NCBI GenBank assembly: GCA_963665215.2
Contig: CAXXWW010000017.1
Span: 124,001-188,000, forward strand
From: G963665215 sp963665215
GTDB taxonomy: Bacteria; Chloroflexota; Dehalococcoidia; Lucifugimonadales; CAUZJF01
Length of the DNA stretch: 64,000 nt
Direction: 5' to 3'
Shown here: positions 18,551 to 27,715 of the stretch, piece after piece
How positions within the stretch are numbered: position 1 is the first letter of the stretch
Layout: each line of letters begins with the position of its first letter
Made by a program: the position numbers and the translations under genes
The notes under the pieces: generated by a model
What the model was told of the DNA's origin: nothing
What the model saw: the letters and a program-made list of their open reading frames with translations, nothing else
Databases searched by the model: none

Positions 18551-19024
18551 GCGGCGTCCCGCCTGGCCAAGGTAGGTGCCGAAATCCATATCCGCTTGGT
18601 GAGGGCTACGATGGCATGGCGATCGACAAATCCCCGGTAGTGTCCGCGTCCCGCCAGATCATGCGACTGAGTGGGCCATCGATCAGGGTAACGTTAGGCC
18701 GATTGTCGCCTAATGCCATTGAAAGAACGAGGCCACTAGCGTCCGTGTGGCGCAGCAACTCGGGGGCATGGGACTAACTGCCATGGCGCTCACAGGTGGG
18801 TTCGCTGTCTGGCGCTCGCAGTTTCCAATCGAACCCACCTCCGCGGTGGCCTGAAATCATCGCGATAGTTCGTAAGTAATCGCCAGCGGTGACTGAAGTA
18901 TAGCGGCAGGGTTCCAGGGATCGGTATCGTGTCGACCGGATAGTGCCGAACGTCACCTGAGACACGAGTTGGCAGTTTTGGTAGCCGACATCGACCCCTT
19001 CTTTGTGTTCCGCGCAGGGGTGTT
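18551..19024. other. Intergenic region with no recognisable gene
   Basis: About 470 bp lie between the convergent 3' ends of the SARP-type regulator and the NHL-repeat gene. Short open frames exist on both strands but none has a ribosome site or a recognisable product. No clear terminator hairpin with a T-run was seen. Confidence 0.45.
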
Positions 19025-19969
19025 TCAGAGCTTGCGCAGCTTTTTCAGGCTTTTCGGCTCGGTCGGAGGGTCCATATGGCGGCCCCGGACAGTGAAGGAG
19101 ACCTCCGACACGTAGATGTCTCCCTTCGAGTCGACGGCGATGCCGTGGGGTGCGATGAACCTACCCGGCTCCTCGCCTTCCTCCGGGTCGCCGAAGCGGG
19201 CCAGGAGCTCTCCCCGGAGGTTGAAGACGCTGACCCGGTGGCCCAACCCCGGAGCGCCTGCGAGGCTGGTGTTCAGCAGTTCGCCTATGTAGACGTTCCC
19301 ATCTGGCCCAATGGTCAGCCCGTCGGGCATATGGATGTTGTTCCACATCGTGATGAACTTCCCGTCGGCATCGAAGATCTGGACACGATGGCACTCCCTG
19401 TCGGCGACGTAGACCCGCTCTTCGGCGTCGACGGCCAGATTGTGTGGCACCATGAACTGGCCGGCGTCGATGCCCGGCTCCCCCCACGAGAGGAGCAGAC
19501 GGCCGTCGGAGGTGTACTTGTGCACCCGCGAGTTCCTGTATCCGTCGGTCACGTAGATCGCGGCGGTGCTGGGTGAGACCACCGCGTGAGTCGGCCGGTT
19601 GAAGGGCGCTCCTCCCCACATCTTCGACGGCCTGCCGGGTGTTCCTATTGTCATAAGCAGCTCGCCATCCGGGGTGAACTTGGTCACGGTGTGCGTGCCG
19701 TAGTCGGCGCAATACACGGAATCGTCCGGGCCGATCGAGATGCCGTGAGTAAGCTCGCTGAACACCCCTTGCCCAAACGACCGTAGGAAGTCGCCGCCGG
19801 GGGTGAATACGATAAGCGGATACTCTCGGTTGCGGGTGAGCACGTAGACGCGGTCGTGCGAGTCCACCGCCACGCCCGGGCACTCGATGAAACGCACACC
19901 ATCCGGAAGCGATTCCCATTCGGCCATCGCCTCGTATCTGAAATCGCCGTCTCCTAGTATCTTGCCCAT
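19025..19969 (-). CDS. NHL-repeat beta-propeller protein, peptidyl-alpha-hydroxyglycine lyase-like
   Basis: This 314-residue protein is built from six or so NHL repeats. Each has the pattern of a GIAVDSxGxxYVAD strand set followed by VxxFxxDGxxL: CPGVAVDSHDRVYVLT, GISIGPDDSVYCADYG, HNLAVDAEERVYVADRE, DGLTIGPDGNVYIGE and HGIAVDSKGDIYVSE. It resembles bacterial homologues of peptidyl-alpha-hydroxyglycine alpha-amidating lyase, but no signal peptide is seen, so it is probably cytoplasmic. NHL propellers bind ligands or act as lyases or lactonases; its reaction cannot be told. It lies downstream of the sialidase-like array on the same strand, with about 180 bp between. Confidence 0.82.
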   Translation of the reverse strand: MGKILGDGDFRYEAMAEWESLPDGVRFIECPGVAVDSHDRVYVLTRNREYPLIVFTPGGDFLRSFGQGVFSELTHGISIGPDDSVYCADYGTHTVTKFTPDGELLMTIGTPGRPSKMWGGAPFNRPTHAVVSPSTAAIYVTDGYRNSRVHKYTSDGRLLLSWGEPGIDAGQFMVPHNLAVDAEERVYVADRECHRVQIFDADGKFITMWNNIHMPDGLTIGPDGNVYIGELLNTSLAGAPGLGHRVSVFNLRGELLARFGDPEEGEEPGRFIAPHGIAVDSKGDIYVSEVSFTVRGRHMDPPTEPKSLKKLRKL

Positions 19970-20150
19970 GTTCGCAATGCCTCGCTTTCTGATCGCGTCA
20001 CGAGTCGGCCCGGTGGTCCGACCGCTTCCGCCGCACGTCTGCCGACCGACACAGCGCCGTGCTATACCTTACTCGGTATTCACCACCGGTCAGCTGACTA
20101 TGTCCTTGCCCTCCATTGGGTGTGGTATGAGGCGACTCGTTACGGCAGCA

Positions 20151-21281
20151 TCACCCGAGCCGGAAAATGCAGCCCCGGATATGCCGCCTGCCACCGCGCA
20201 GGTCCACGTCTGCCTCTTGTTCGTTGAAGTAGTAGGCCACGAAGATGCGCCCGTCATCCATCGAGCACGCGCTGGGATAACCCAGGTCCCGACTGCCCCC
20301 CTTGTCCTGGAGAACGAACTCCCCGCTCCAACTCTTGCCCCCATCCTCGCTGACTCTTCCTCGAATCCCCAAGCCCGGATGCCGGTACCCATATACGACG
20401 ACCACGCGCCCGTCTGGTAGCAGCACCAAGGACGCTGGGGCACCGTAGTCGTTGATCCGCCGTGGTACACTCCAGGTCCTCCCTCCGTCGTCGGACTCGA
20501 CCAGTAGTGTCCATGCCACCGAAGCGCCCTGATGGCGGATCGTGGCCAGAAGATTCCCGTTCGGAAGTTCGATTAGAAACGGTTGATGAACATCGAAGCC
20601 CTCGGGCCCGGTGGGGCCGACTATTCTGGAGTAAAAGGCCCAGCTCTCTCCTCCGTCATGTGAGGAGAACAGCACACACTCGTGCTCTTCAATAGCCCCG
20701 CCCGTGCTTGCGGGCAAAAGGATAACGCCGTCGGAGCGGCGCAAGAAGTTGCTAAAGGTCCTCATCTCGGAGATATTTAGCCGATCGATCCAGGTCGGTC
20801 GCGTCTCCCAGGTGCGTCCCCGGTCGGGAGAGCGAATCACGATGCATCGATGAAACAAGGTGGGCGCTTGCGCGACTTTCGGTGGTACGAAATCCCTCTT
20901 TCCTTCCCAGTTGTAGGCAGCGTACGAGAACAGAATCGAGTCGGGTTGCCGCATGTCCACGTCGAGCCGGCGTCCCGCTTCGAGCTCTGAGTAGGTCGAG
21001 CGGAGATCGAAGAGCTCGGTCTGCTGGTCGTCGGGCCACGTTTGCCCTCCGTCGAGGGAGCGGGCCGTGATCACCGTGGAGTTTTCAAGTACCTGAGTGT
21101 GACGGATATCTAACAGCCGCTCATACCGGCAGGGCGATGAATAGAAGTTGACCACAAGCTCGGTGCCGTCGAAGCAGTAGGCACGCCCGAAGAAAGGCCA
21201 CGCCAAGAAGCGGTCCTGCCGATAGGAGATACGGAAGTCCTCCTTTTCGACGGTTGGCTGCGCCGTCTTACTCGTTGTCAT
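20151..21281 (-). CDS. BNR/Asp-box sialidase-like protein, paralogue 1
   Basis: This 376-residue six-bladed propeller protein belongs to the sialidase (neuraminidase) superfamily. Five Asp-box motifs are visible: SLDGGQTW, SPDRGRTW, SHDGGESW, SDDGGRTW and SEDGGKSW. The N-terminal ISYRQDRFLAWPFFGRAY could supply the first arginine of the active site. The C-terminus YPSACSMDDGRIFVAYYFNE carries the late Tyr found in sialidases. There is no signal peptide, so it should be cytoplasmic. Against paralogue 2 it has extra residues after YNWEGKRD. Superfamily members may act on sugars other than sialic acid, so the substrate is open. The ATG at 21281 follows GAAGGAAGGCGGCG. Confidence 0.85.
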   Translation of the reverse strand: MTTSKTAQPTVEKEDFRISYRQDRFLAWPFFGRAYCFDGTELVVNFYSSPCRYERLLDIRHTQVLENSTVITARSLDGGQTWPDDQQTELFDLRSTYSELEAGRRLDVDMRQPDSILFSYAAYNWEGKRDFVPPKVAQAPTLFHRCIVIRSPDRGRTWETRPTWIDRLNISEMRTFSNFLRRSDGVILLPASTGGAIEEHECVLFSSHDGGESWAFYSRIVGPTGPEGFDVHQPFLIELPNGNLLATIRHQGASVAWTLLVESDDGGRTWSVPRRINDYGAPASLVLLPDGRVVVVYGYRHPGLGIRGRVSEDGGKSWSGEFVLQDKGGSRDLGYPSACSMDDGRIFVAYYFNEQEADVDLRGGRRHIRGCIFRLG

Positions 21282-21531
21282 CGCCGCCTTCCTTCTTGCA
21301 TAGCTCTAGTACCTATTACAAGTGGATTTAACAACCTGTCGTTCTGAGCGGAGCGAAGAACCTGGTGGGGTCGGGTACCAGGATAGCCCGACTAAGCTCG
21401 GCGGTGACACCACCCCAGGTTCTTCGTCGCGCGGCTCCTCAGTATGGCAATAAAATCTGGCTGGACAGAGTACTAGTGCTGGGTCTGGGGCCCCCCGTGG
21501 GCCTGCAATGCAGCGACTCGTCATGGCAGCA
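21282..21531. other. Spacer between sialidase paralogues 1 and 2
   Basis: These 250 bp hold the hairpin repeat at about 21337-21462. Close to the 3' end of paralogue 2 is a short sequence (gctgggtctgggg) that recurs at 26459 beside paralogue 4, so the 3' flanks were duplicated together with the genes. Confidence 0.5.
21337..21462. repeat. Imperfect inverted repeat, hairpin-forming
   Basis: The left arm holds gagcggagcgaagaacctgg and the right arm ccaggttcttcgtcgcgcgg, about 45 bp apart, so the pair folds into a long imperfect stem. It resembles small intergenic palindromes seen in many genomes. No second copy was noticed in this window. Confidence 0.45.
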
Positions 21532-22638
21532 TCACCCAAGCCGGAAAATGCAGCCCCGGATATGCCGCCTGCCACCTCGCAGGTCCACGTCTGCCTCTTG
21601 TTCGTTGAAGTAGTAGGCTACAAAGATGCGCCCGTCATCCATCGAGCACGCGCTGGGATACCCCAGGTCCGTACCTACCCCCTTGTCCTGGAGAACGAAC
21701 TCCCCGCTCCAGCTCTTTCCATCATCCCCGCTGACCCTTCCTCGAATTCCGGAGCCCGGTCGGCGGTACCCATACACCACGACCACGCGCCCGTCTGGTA
21801 GCAACACCAGGGATGCTGGGGCGCCGTAGTCGTTGATCCTCCGTGGCACACTCCAGGTCCTTCCTCCGTCGTCGGACTCGACCAGTATTGTCCATGCCAC
21901 CTCGCTGGAAGGGCCCTGATAGCGCATCGTGGCCAGAAGATTCCCGTTCGGAAGTTCGATCAGAGACGGTTGTTCAGGGCTGAAGTGCTTGGACCCGCTG
22001 GCCTCGACCAATCTGGAGTAAAAGGCCCAGCTCTCTCCTCCGTCATGTGAAGCGAACAGCATACAAACGCGCTCTTCAGGAGCCCCATGCGTCATTGCGG
22101 GTAAGAGAATAACGCCGTCGGAGCGGCGCAAGAAGTTGCTAAAGGTCCTCATCTCGGAGATATCGAGCCGATCGATCCAGGTCGGCCGCGTCTCCCAGGT
22201 GCGTCCCCGGTCGGGAGAGCGTATCACGACGCATCGCTGAAACAAGAAGGCCCCCCTTCCTTCCCAGTTGTAGGCAGAGTACGAGAACAGAATTGAGTCG
22301 GGCTGCCGCATGTCCACGTCGAGCCGGCGTCCCGCTTCGAGCTCTGAGTAGGTCGAGCGGAGATCGAAGAGCTCGGTCTGCTGGTCGTCGGGCCACGTTT
22401 GCCCTCCGTCGAGGGAGCGGGCCGTGATCACCGTGGAGTTTTCGAGCACCGTAGTGTGACGGATATCTACAAGCCGCTCATACCGGCATGGCGCTGAGAA
22501 GAAGTTGACCACAAGCTCAGTGCCATCGAAGCAGTAGGCACGCCCGAGGAAAGGCCACGCCAAGAAGCGGTCCTGCCGATAGGAGATACGGAAGTCCTCC
22601 TTTTCAACGATCGGCTGCGCCGTCTCACTCGTTGTCAT
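21532..22638 (-). CDS. BNR/Asp-box sialidase-like protein, paralogue 2
   Basis: This protein of about 368 residues is collinear with paralogue 1 and shares long identical blocks (for example FRISYRQDRFLAWPF and LFDLRSTYSELEAGRRLDVD). The Asp boxes are SLDGGQTW, SPDRGRTW, SHDGGESW, SDDGGRTW and SGDDGKSW, the last slightly changed. It is shorter after YNWEGR and lacks the insert of paralogue 1. I chose the ATG at 22638 because AAGGAGGGTGGCG precedes it and the protein then starts MTTSETAQPIVEKED like the others. It is probably cytoplasmic. The divergent upstream gene is the acyl-CoA synthetase. Confidence 0.86.
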   Translation of the reverse strand: MTTSETAQPIVEKEDFRISYRQDRFLAWPFLGRAYCFDGTELVVNFFSAPCRYERLVDIRHTTVLENSTVITARSLDGGQTWPDDQQTELFDLRSTYSELEAGRRLDVDMRQPDSILFSYSAYNWEGRGAFLFQRCVVIRSPDRGRTWETRPTWIDRLDISEMRTFSNFLRRSDGVILLPAMTHGAPEERVCMLFASHDGGESWAFYSRLVEASGSKHFSPEQPSLIELPNGNLLATMRYQGPSSEVAWTILVESDDGGRTWSVPRRINDYGAPASLVLLPDGRVVVVYGYRRPGSGIRGRVSGDDGKSWSGEFVLQDKGVGTDLGYPSACSMDDGRIFVAYYFNEQEADVDLRGGRRHIRGCIFRLG

Positions 22639-23270
22639 CGCCACCCTCCTTCTTGTTTGAATGGTCCACGCGAACCCCTTCCCTCGTAACTCTTCGATGC
22701 CAGGCGTAAATAGAGGGGGAAAAAGCCGAGCCAAGGCTGGTGGCCCCCGGCAGGAGCTTCTCCTAGTCGTCTCCACCCCACGCCACCGCCAGGGTCGCTG
22801 TCAGGGCCACCACCGGCAGCGGTTGCAGCTTAACGTCGATCAACTTCGCGAATATGCATTATCCTCAAGCGAAACGCCGCTGCGACCAGCGTTTGGCTGT
22901 CATCCATCGATAGATGCGGTGCGTAATTCACGAGCAAGTCCCGATGGCAAGCCGTATCCAGCCGCCGGTTGACGACAAAACACATTGCGACGAGTAGCGA
23001 CGTTCGTATACTAAGAGGCACGTACCGTAATTACAATGGTCTCGGGCGTATTCGTTCTTATTGAGATAATAAGCGCGGTCTATTAAATCATTGACGAATC
23101 TTCTGATTGAAGTCACAAGAGACTCCACCTTCTCAATGACTCAGTTTTGACGCCCCTTGGGGGTGGTGCTAAACTGGCGCCCATAATGGATTCGCCTTAG
23201 TCGGGCGCAAAGCATGGGAACTGGGAGTTGTCGGGTTAGGTGACCAAGGCGATTGGTGAAGGAGGCCGAG
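22639..23270. other. Divergent intergenic region between sialidase paralogue 2 and the acyl-CoA synthetase
   Basis: About 630 bp contain no convincing gene. The part next to the sialidase (22640-22720) resembles the upstream flank of paralogue 4 (ccccttcyctcgta pattern). The far part is more A+T-rich than its surroundings (22980-23120) and carries the candidate promoter of the synthetase gene. Confidence 0.5.
23147..23175 (+). promoter_or_regulatory. Possible sigma-70-type promoter of the acyl-CoA synthetase gene
   Basis: TTGACG (23147-23152) and TAAACT (23170-23175) are 17 bp apart. They lie about 95 bp upstream of the start codon and next to an A+T-rich stretch. The call is based on hexamer match and spacing only. 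Confidence 0.4.
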
Positions 23271-24932
23271 ATGAGCACACTGTCGTACGTACACGGGGCA
23301 TCGAACGTTCCTCTTATCGGCTACACTATCGGGGCTTACCTGGACATGATAGTGGCCAAGTATGGTACCAACGATGCTCTGGTCTCCCGCCATCAAGGGG
23401 TTCGGCTAACGTACGGACAGCTTCACACCGAGGTGGAGCGAGCGGCCCGTGGGCTCCTCGACTTGGGGGTAAGTAAGGGAGATCGGGTTGGGATGTGGAG
23501 CCCAAACAACGTGGAATGGGTCATTGTCCAGTACGCCACTGCCAAGATCGGTGCCATCCTTGTCAACATCAATCCCGCTTACCGGACACACGAGATCAAG
23601 TATGCGTTACAGCAGTCAGGTGTCTCAATTCTGATCATGGCGCGTGGATTCCGCCAGACCGACTACGGCCCGATGCTGGAGGACGTAAGGGCTCAATTGC
23701 CAGAGCTTCGCCAGGTGGTGCTCCTGGGACCGGACACCCCTCCCGCAGCGATATCCTGGGAAGAGCTGCTGGACCGAGGCGATCTCCTCGGCCTGGACAG
23801 CTTACGCGAGCGAGAAGCCATCCTGGAGTTTGACGACCCCATCAACATTCAGTACACGTCAGGCACAACCGGGTTTCCCAAGGGTGCGACCCTGTCCCAC
23901 CACAACATTTTGAACAACGGATTCTTCACCGGGCAACGCCTACACCTTACCGAACGAGACCGCGTCTGTCTCCCCGTGCCCTTCTACCACTGTTTCGGCA
24001 TGGTCCTGGGCAACCTGGCCTTCATGACCCATGGCGCTGCTGTCGTCCTACCGGGCGAAGCCTTCGACCCCAAGGACTGCCTGGAGACTGTGCAAGAGGA
24101 GTCGTGCACCGCCCTTTACGGTGTACCAACCATGTTCATTCGTATGCTGGAGGAATCAGAGTCTGACTCATACCGGCTGGACACTCTCAAGACTGGCATC
24201 ATGGCGGGTGCTCCGTGTCCTGTGGAAGTGATGCGCAGGGTGATGGACCGGATGCATATGCATGAGGTGACCATCTGCTATGGAATGACCGAGACGTCAC
24301 CGGTGTCTTTCCAGTCTGAGGTTGACGATGACATCGAGCACCGGGTATCGACCGTGGGGTTCATCCACCCACACGTGGAATGCAAGATTACTGACCCTGA
24401 GACGGGGCAAACTGTCCCCAAAGGCGCGCCCGGAGAGCTGTGTACCCGAGGATATCTAGTAATGCTGGGGTATTGGAACAATCCAGAGGCTACCGGACAG
24501 GCCATAGACGAGGTCAGGTGGATGCACACAGGGGATCTGGCCGTCATGCAAGAGGATGGTTACGTCAACATCGTTGGCAGACTCAAGGACATGATAATCC
24601 GGGGCGGGGAGAACGTGTACCCTCGCGAAATCGAGGAGTTCCTGTACACTCATCCCAAGGTTGCCGACGTTCAGGTCGTTGGTTTGCCCGATGCAAGGTA
24701 TGGGGAGGCGGTTTGCGCCTGGATAAAGCTCAAGGAAGGAGAGGCGGCAACAGAGGAGGAGATAGTGGAATACTGCAGGGGACAGATTGCCACCTACAAA
24801 ATCCCACGCTATGTCCGGTTCACCGATGAGTTTCCCATGACCATTACCGGAAAGGTCCAGAAGTTCAAGATGAGGGAAGTCTCCATCGCCGAATTGGGCC
24901 TGGAGGAGGCGGATAAGGTGCGCAGCGCGTAG
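23271..24932 (+). CDS. AMP-dependent acyl-CoA synthetase (fatty-acyl-CoA ligase type)
   Basis: The product of about 553 residues activates a carboxylic acid with ATP to an acyl adenylate and then a CoA thioester. The adenylate-forming signature is YTSGTTGFPKGATLSH. Further core motifs are CYGMTETSPVSF (A5), MHTGDLAVMQEDGYVNIVGR (A7), KDMIIRGGENVYPREIEE (A8) and ITGKVQKFKMRE, whose Lys is the catalytic one. The ATG at 23271 has AAGGAGG five bases upstream; an earlier in-frame GTG at 23253 overlaps that site and is unlikely. The overall pattern matches medium- or long-chain fatty-acyl-CoA synthetases. It sits on the opposite strand inside the sialidase-like array, which suggests that it was inserted there or that the array expanded around it. 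Confidence 0.92.
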   Translation: MSTLSYVHGASNVPLIGYTIGAYLDMIVAKYGTNDALVSRHQGVRLTYGQLHTEVERAARGLLDLGVSKGDRVGMWSPNNVEWVIVQYATAKIGAILVNINPAYRTHEIKYALQQSGVSILIMARGFRQTDYGPMLEDVRAQLPELRQVVLLGPDTPPAAISWEELLDRGDLLGLDSLREREAILEFDDPINIQYTSGTTGFPKGATLSHHNILNNGFFTGQRLHLTERDRVCLPVPFYHCFGMVLGNLAFMTHGAAVVLPGEAFDPKDCLETVQEESCTALYGVPTMFIRMLEESESDSYRLDTLKTGIMAGAPCPVEVMRRVMDRMHMHEVTICYGMTETSPVSFQSEVDDDIEHRVSTVGFIHPHVECKITDPETGQTVPKGAPGELCTRGYLVMLGYWNNPEATGQAIDEVRWMHTGDLAVMQEDGYVNIVGRLKDMIIRGGENVYPREIEEFLYTHPKVADVQVVGLPDARYGEAVCAWIKLKEGEAATEEEIVEYCRGQIATYKIPRYVRFTDEFPMTITGKVQKFKMREVSIAELGLEEADKVRSA

Positions 24933-25306
24933 CCTTGGAGGGCCCGATTCTTAGCTCATTCGCTCCAGGTCTGGCCTCGTCCTCGCCAAGCGGGCTGCGC
25001 GAAGCTCAGACCGCTGGTCAGGCGACACGATGCCAGATGAGAGGTCAAGGGGAAAAAGCCGGCGTGGTCGATTTGGCGCCGATTGAGACGCGCGTCAGAC
25101 CGCGACGCACGTACGACCAGCCCGTCGACATGGACTACTGGGACGACGACGGCTCCAGGGACTTTGCCCTGGCGTGGGAGCGTACCGCCTCGGGCCCGGT
25201 GAGTTGAGAGGGCGAGGCCCGATCGTCGGGATTCGGGGCGCCGGCCCCGCAGGCCGCTGAAGCGGGGAGTCCCCGCCTGGCAACGGGCGCGAAACTGACG
25301 GCAGCA
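24933..25306. other. Intergenic region, possible short gene remnant
   Basis: This lies between the convergent ends of the synthetase and sialidase paralogue 3. A plus-strand frame ending at 25207 codes for VRPRRTYDQPVDMDYW and DFALAWERTASG with reasonable composition. It has no good start site and no recognised family, so it may be the remnant of a lost gene. Confidence 0.35.
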
Positions 25307-26428
25307 TCACCCGAGCCGGAAAATGCAGCCACGGATATGCCGCCTGCCACCGTTCAGATTCACGTCAGCCTCTCGTTCGTTGAAGTAGTAGGCCACAAAG
25401 ATGCGCCCGTCATCCATCGAGCACGCGCTGGGATAACCCAGGTCATAGCTGCTCCCCTTGTCCTGGAGAACGAACTCCCCGCTCCAGCTCTTTCCCCCAT
25501 CCTCGCTGACTCTTCCTCGAATCCCAAAGGATCCAGGTCGCCGGTACCCATACACAACGACCACGCGCCCGTCCGGTAGCAACACCAGGGATGATGGGGC
25601 GCCGTAGTCGTTGATCCTCCGTGGCGCACTCCAGGTCCTTCCTCCGTCATCGGACTCGACCAGCAGTGTCCATGCCACTTCCACCGAAGGGCTCTGATAG
25701 CGGACCGTGGCCAGGAGCTTACCGTTCGGAAGTTCGATCGGAAACGGTTGTTGAACGTTGAAGTCCTTGGACCGGGTGGCGCCGACAATTCTGGAATAAA
25801 AGGCCCAGCTCTCGCCTCCATCATATGAAGCGAACAGCACACACTCGAAATCTTCAGTCGCCCCGTGCGTCATTGCGGGTAAAAGAATAACGCCGTCCGA
25901 GCGGCGCAAGAAGTTGCTAAAGGTTCTCATCTCGTTGATATCGAGCCGATCGATCCAGATCGGGCGGGTCTCCCAGGTGCGTCCCCGGTCGGGGGAGCGT
26001 AACACGATGCATCGCTGCATCAAGGGGGGGGCCATCGCGAGTTCCGAATGATCCCAGTTATAGGCACCGTACGAGAACAGAATCGAGTCAGGTTGCCGCA
26101 TGTCCACGTCGAGCCGGCGTCCCGCTTCGAGCTCTGAGTAGGTCGAGCGGAGATCGAAGAACCCGGTCTGCTGGTCATCAGGCCACGTTTTCCCTCCGTC
26201 GAGGGAGCGGGCCGTGGTCACCGTGGAGCTTTGAAGCACCGAACGGTGACTGATATCAAGCAGCCCCCCATACCGGCAGGGCGCTGAATAGAAGTTGACG
26301 ACAAGCTCGGTGCCGTCGAAGCAGTAGGCACGCCCGAGGAAAGGCCACGCCAAGAAGCGGTCCTGCTGATAGGAGATGCGGAAGTCCTCCTTTTCGACGG
26401 TCGGCTGCGCCGTTCTACTCGTTGTCAT
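25307..26428 (-). CDS. BNR/Asp-box sialidase-like protein, paralogue 3
   Basis: This 373-residue paralogue has the same fold and ends. The Asp boxes are SLDGGKTW, SPDRGRTW, SYDGGESW, SDDGGRTW and SEDGGKSW. It has Gln for Arg in ISYQQDRFLAWPF. It contains a segment, YNWDHSELAMAPPLMQR, that is shared with paralogue 4 (NWERSELAIAPPLMKQ) but not with 1 or 2, so 3 and 4 form one sub-pair. The ATG follows AAGATGGAGGGCGGCG. It starts 83 bp after the stop of paralogue 4, in the same direction, and is probably co-transcribed. Confidence 0.86.
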   Translation of the reverse strand: MTTSRTAQPTVEKEDFRISYQQDRFLAWPFLGRAYCFDGTELVVNFYSAPCRYGGLLDISHRSVLQSSTVTTARSLDGGKTWPDDQQTGFFDLRSTYSELEAGRRLDVDMRQPDSILFSYGAYNWDHSELAMAPPLMQRCIVLRSPDRGRTWETRPIWIDRLDINEMRTFSNFLRRSDGVILLPAMTHGATEDFECVLFASYDGGESWAFYSRIVGATRSKDFNVQQPFPIELPNGKLLATVRYQSPSVEVAWTLLVESDDGGRTWSAPRRINDYGAPSSLVLLPDGRVVVVYGYRRPGSFGIRGRVSEDGGKSWSGEFVLQDKGSSYDLGYPSACSMDDGRIFVAYYFNEREADVNLNGGRRHIRGCIFRLG

Positions 26429-26511
26429 CGCCGCCCTCCATCTTGCTTAGCACTAGAGGCTGGGTCTGGGACCCCAGTGGATGTGGTATGAGGCGACTCG
26501 TTACGGCAGCA

Positions 26512-27627
26512 TCACCCGAGCCGGAAAATGCAGCCCCGGATATGCCGCCTGCCACCGTTCAGGTCCACGTCTGCCTCTCGTTCGTTGAAGTAGTAGGCCA
26601 CAAAGATGCGCCCGTCGTCCATCGAGCACGCGCTGGGATAACCCAGGTCATAGCTGCCCCCCTTGTCCTGGAGGACGAACTCCCCGCCCCAGCTCACTCC
26701 CCCATCCTCGCTGGCTCTTCCTCGAAGCCCGAAGGACCCCGGTTGCCGGTACCCGTACACGACGACCACGCGCCCGTCTGGTAGCAACACCAGGGATGCT
26801 GGGGCGCCGTAGTCGTTGATCCCCCGCGGCTCACTCCAGGTCCTTCCTCCGTCGTCGGACTCGACCAGTAGTGTCCATGCCGCTCCCACCGCAGGGCTCT
26901 GATAGCGGAGCGTGGCCAGAAGCTTACCGTTCGGAAGTTCGATCAGGGACGGTTGAGTATGGAAGTCCTTGGACCCGGTCCCGCCGACCATTCTGGAATA
27001 AAAGGCCCAGTTCTCTCCTCCATCAATGGAAGCGAACAGCACGCACTCGTACTCCTCAATAGCCGTGCCCGTCCTTGCGGGCAAAAGAATGACGCCGTCG
27101 GAGCGGCGCAGGAAGTTGCTAAAACTCCTCATCTCGGTGATATTGAGTTGATCGATCCAGATCGGCCGCGTTTCCCAGTTCAATCCCCGGTCGGGAGAGC
27201 GTACTACGAAGCATTGCTTCATCAAGGGGGGGGCTATTGCGAGTTCCGATCGTTCCCAGTTGAAGGCAGCGTACGAGAACAGAATCGAGTCGGGCTGTCG
27301 CATGTCCACATCGAGCCGGCGTCCCGCTTGGAGCTCTGAGTAGGTCGAGCGGAAATCGAAGAACCCGCCCTGCTGGTCATCGGGCCACCTTTGCCCTCCG
27401 TCGAGGGAGCGGGCCGTGATCACCGTGGAGTTTTCAACCACCGAAGAGTGACTGATATCCAGCAGCCGCTCATACGGGCAGGGCGCTGAATAGAAGTTGA
27501 CCACAAGCTCAGTGCCGTCGAAGCAGTAGGCACGCCCGAGGAAAGGCCACGCCAAGAATCGGTCCTGCCGATAGGAGATACGGAAGTCCTCCCTTTCGAC
27601 GATCGGCTGCGCCGGCTTACTCGTCAT
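26512..27627 (-). CDS. BNR/Asp-box sialidase-like protein, paralogue 4
   Basis: This protein of about 371 residues is the first of the array on the minus strand. The Asp boxes are SLDGGQRW, SPDRGLNW, SIDGGENW, SDDGGRTW and SEDGGVSW; two are more diverged than in its sisters. The ATG at 27627 follows AAGGAGGGCGGCGATT and gives MTSKPAQPIVEREDFRISY. It lies 88 bp downstream of the zinc-ribbon gene of the hydantoinase operon, so read-through from that operon is possible. It is probably cytoplasmic. Confidence 0.86.
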   Translation of the reverse strand: MTSKPAQPIVEREDFRISYRQDRFLAWPFLGRAYCFDGTELVVNFYSAPCPYERLLDISHSSVVENSTVITARSLDGGQRWPDDQQGGFFDFRSTYSELQAGRRLDVDMRQPDSILFSYAAFNWERSELAIAPPLMKQCFVVRSPDRGLNWETRPIWIDQLNITEMRSFSNFLRRSDGVILLPARTGTAIEEYECVLFASIDGGENWAFYSRMVGGTGSKDFHTQPSLIELPNGKLLATLRYQSPAVGAAWTLLVESDDGGRTWSEPRGINDYGAPASLVLLPDGRVVVVYGYRQPGSFGLRGRASEDGGVSWGGEFVLQDKGGSYDLGYPSACSMDDGRIFVAYYFNEREADVDLNGGRRHIRGCIFRLG

Positions 27628-27715
27628 AATCGCCGCCCTCCTTCTTGTGGTCCACACAAACCCCTTCTCTCGTATTTCCCGGTGACGGGCGTACCAGACC
27701 TCTTGTGACGCCCCA

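Noticed and set aside
24935..25207. Possible 90-codon gene after the acyl-CoA synthetase
   Set aside because: There is no start signal and no family match. Only its last 45 codons look protein-like, so it is noted as a possible remnant, not a gene.
20151..27627. The repeated Asp-box array read as a CRISPR-like or short tandem repeat
   Set aside because: The repetition is at the level of whole paralogous genes of about 1.1 kb, with no short direct repeats and spacers.
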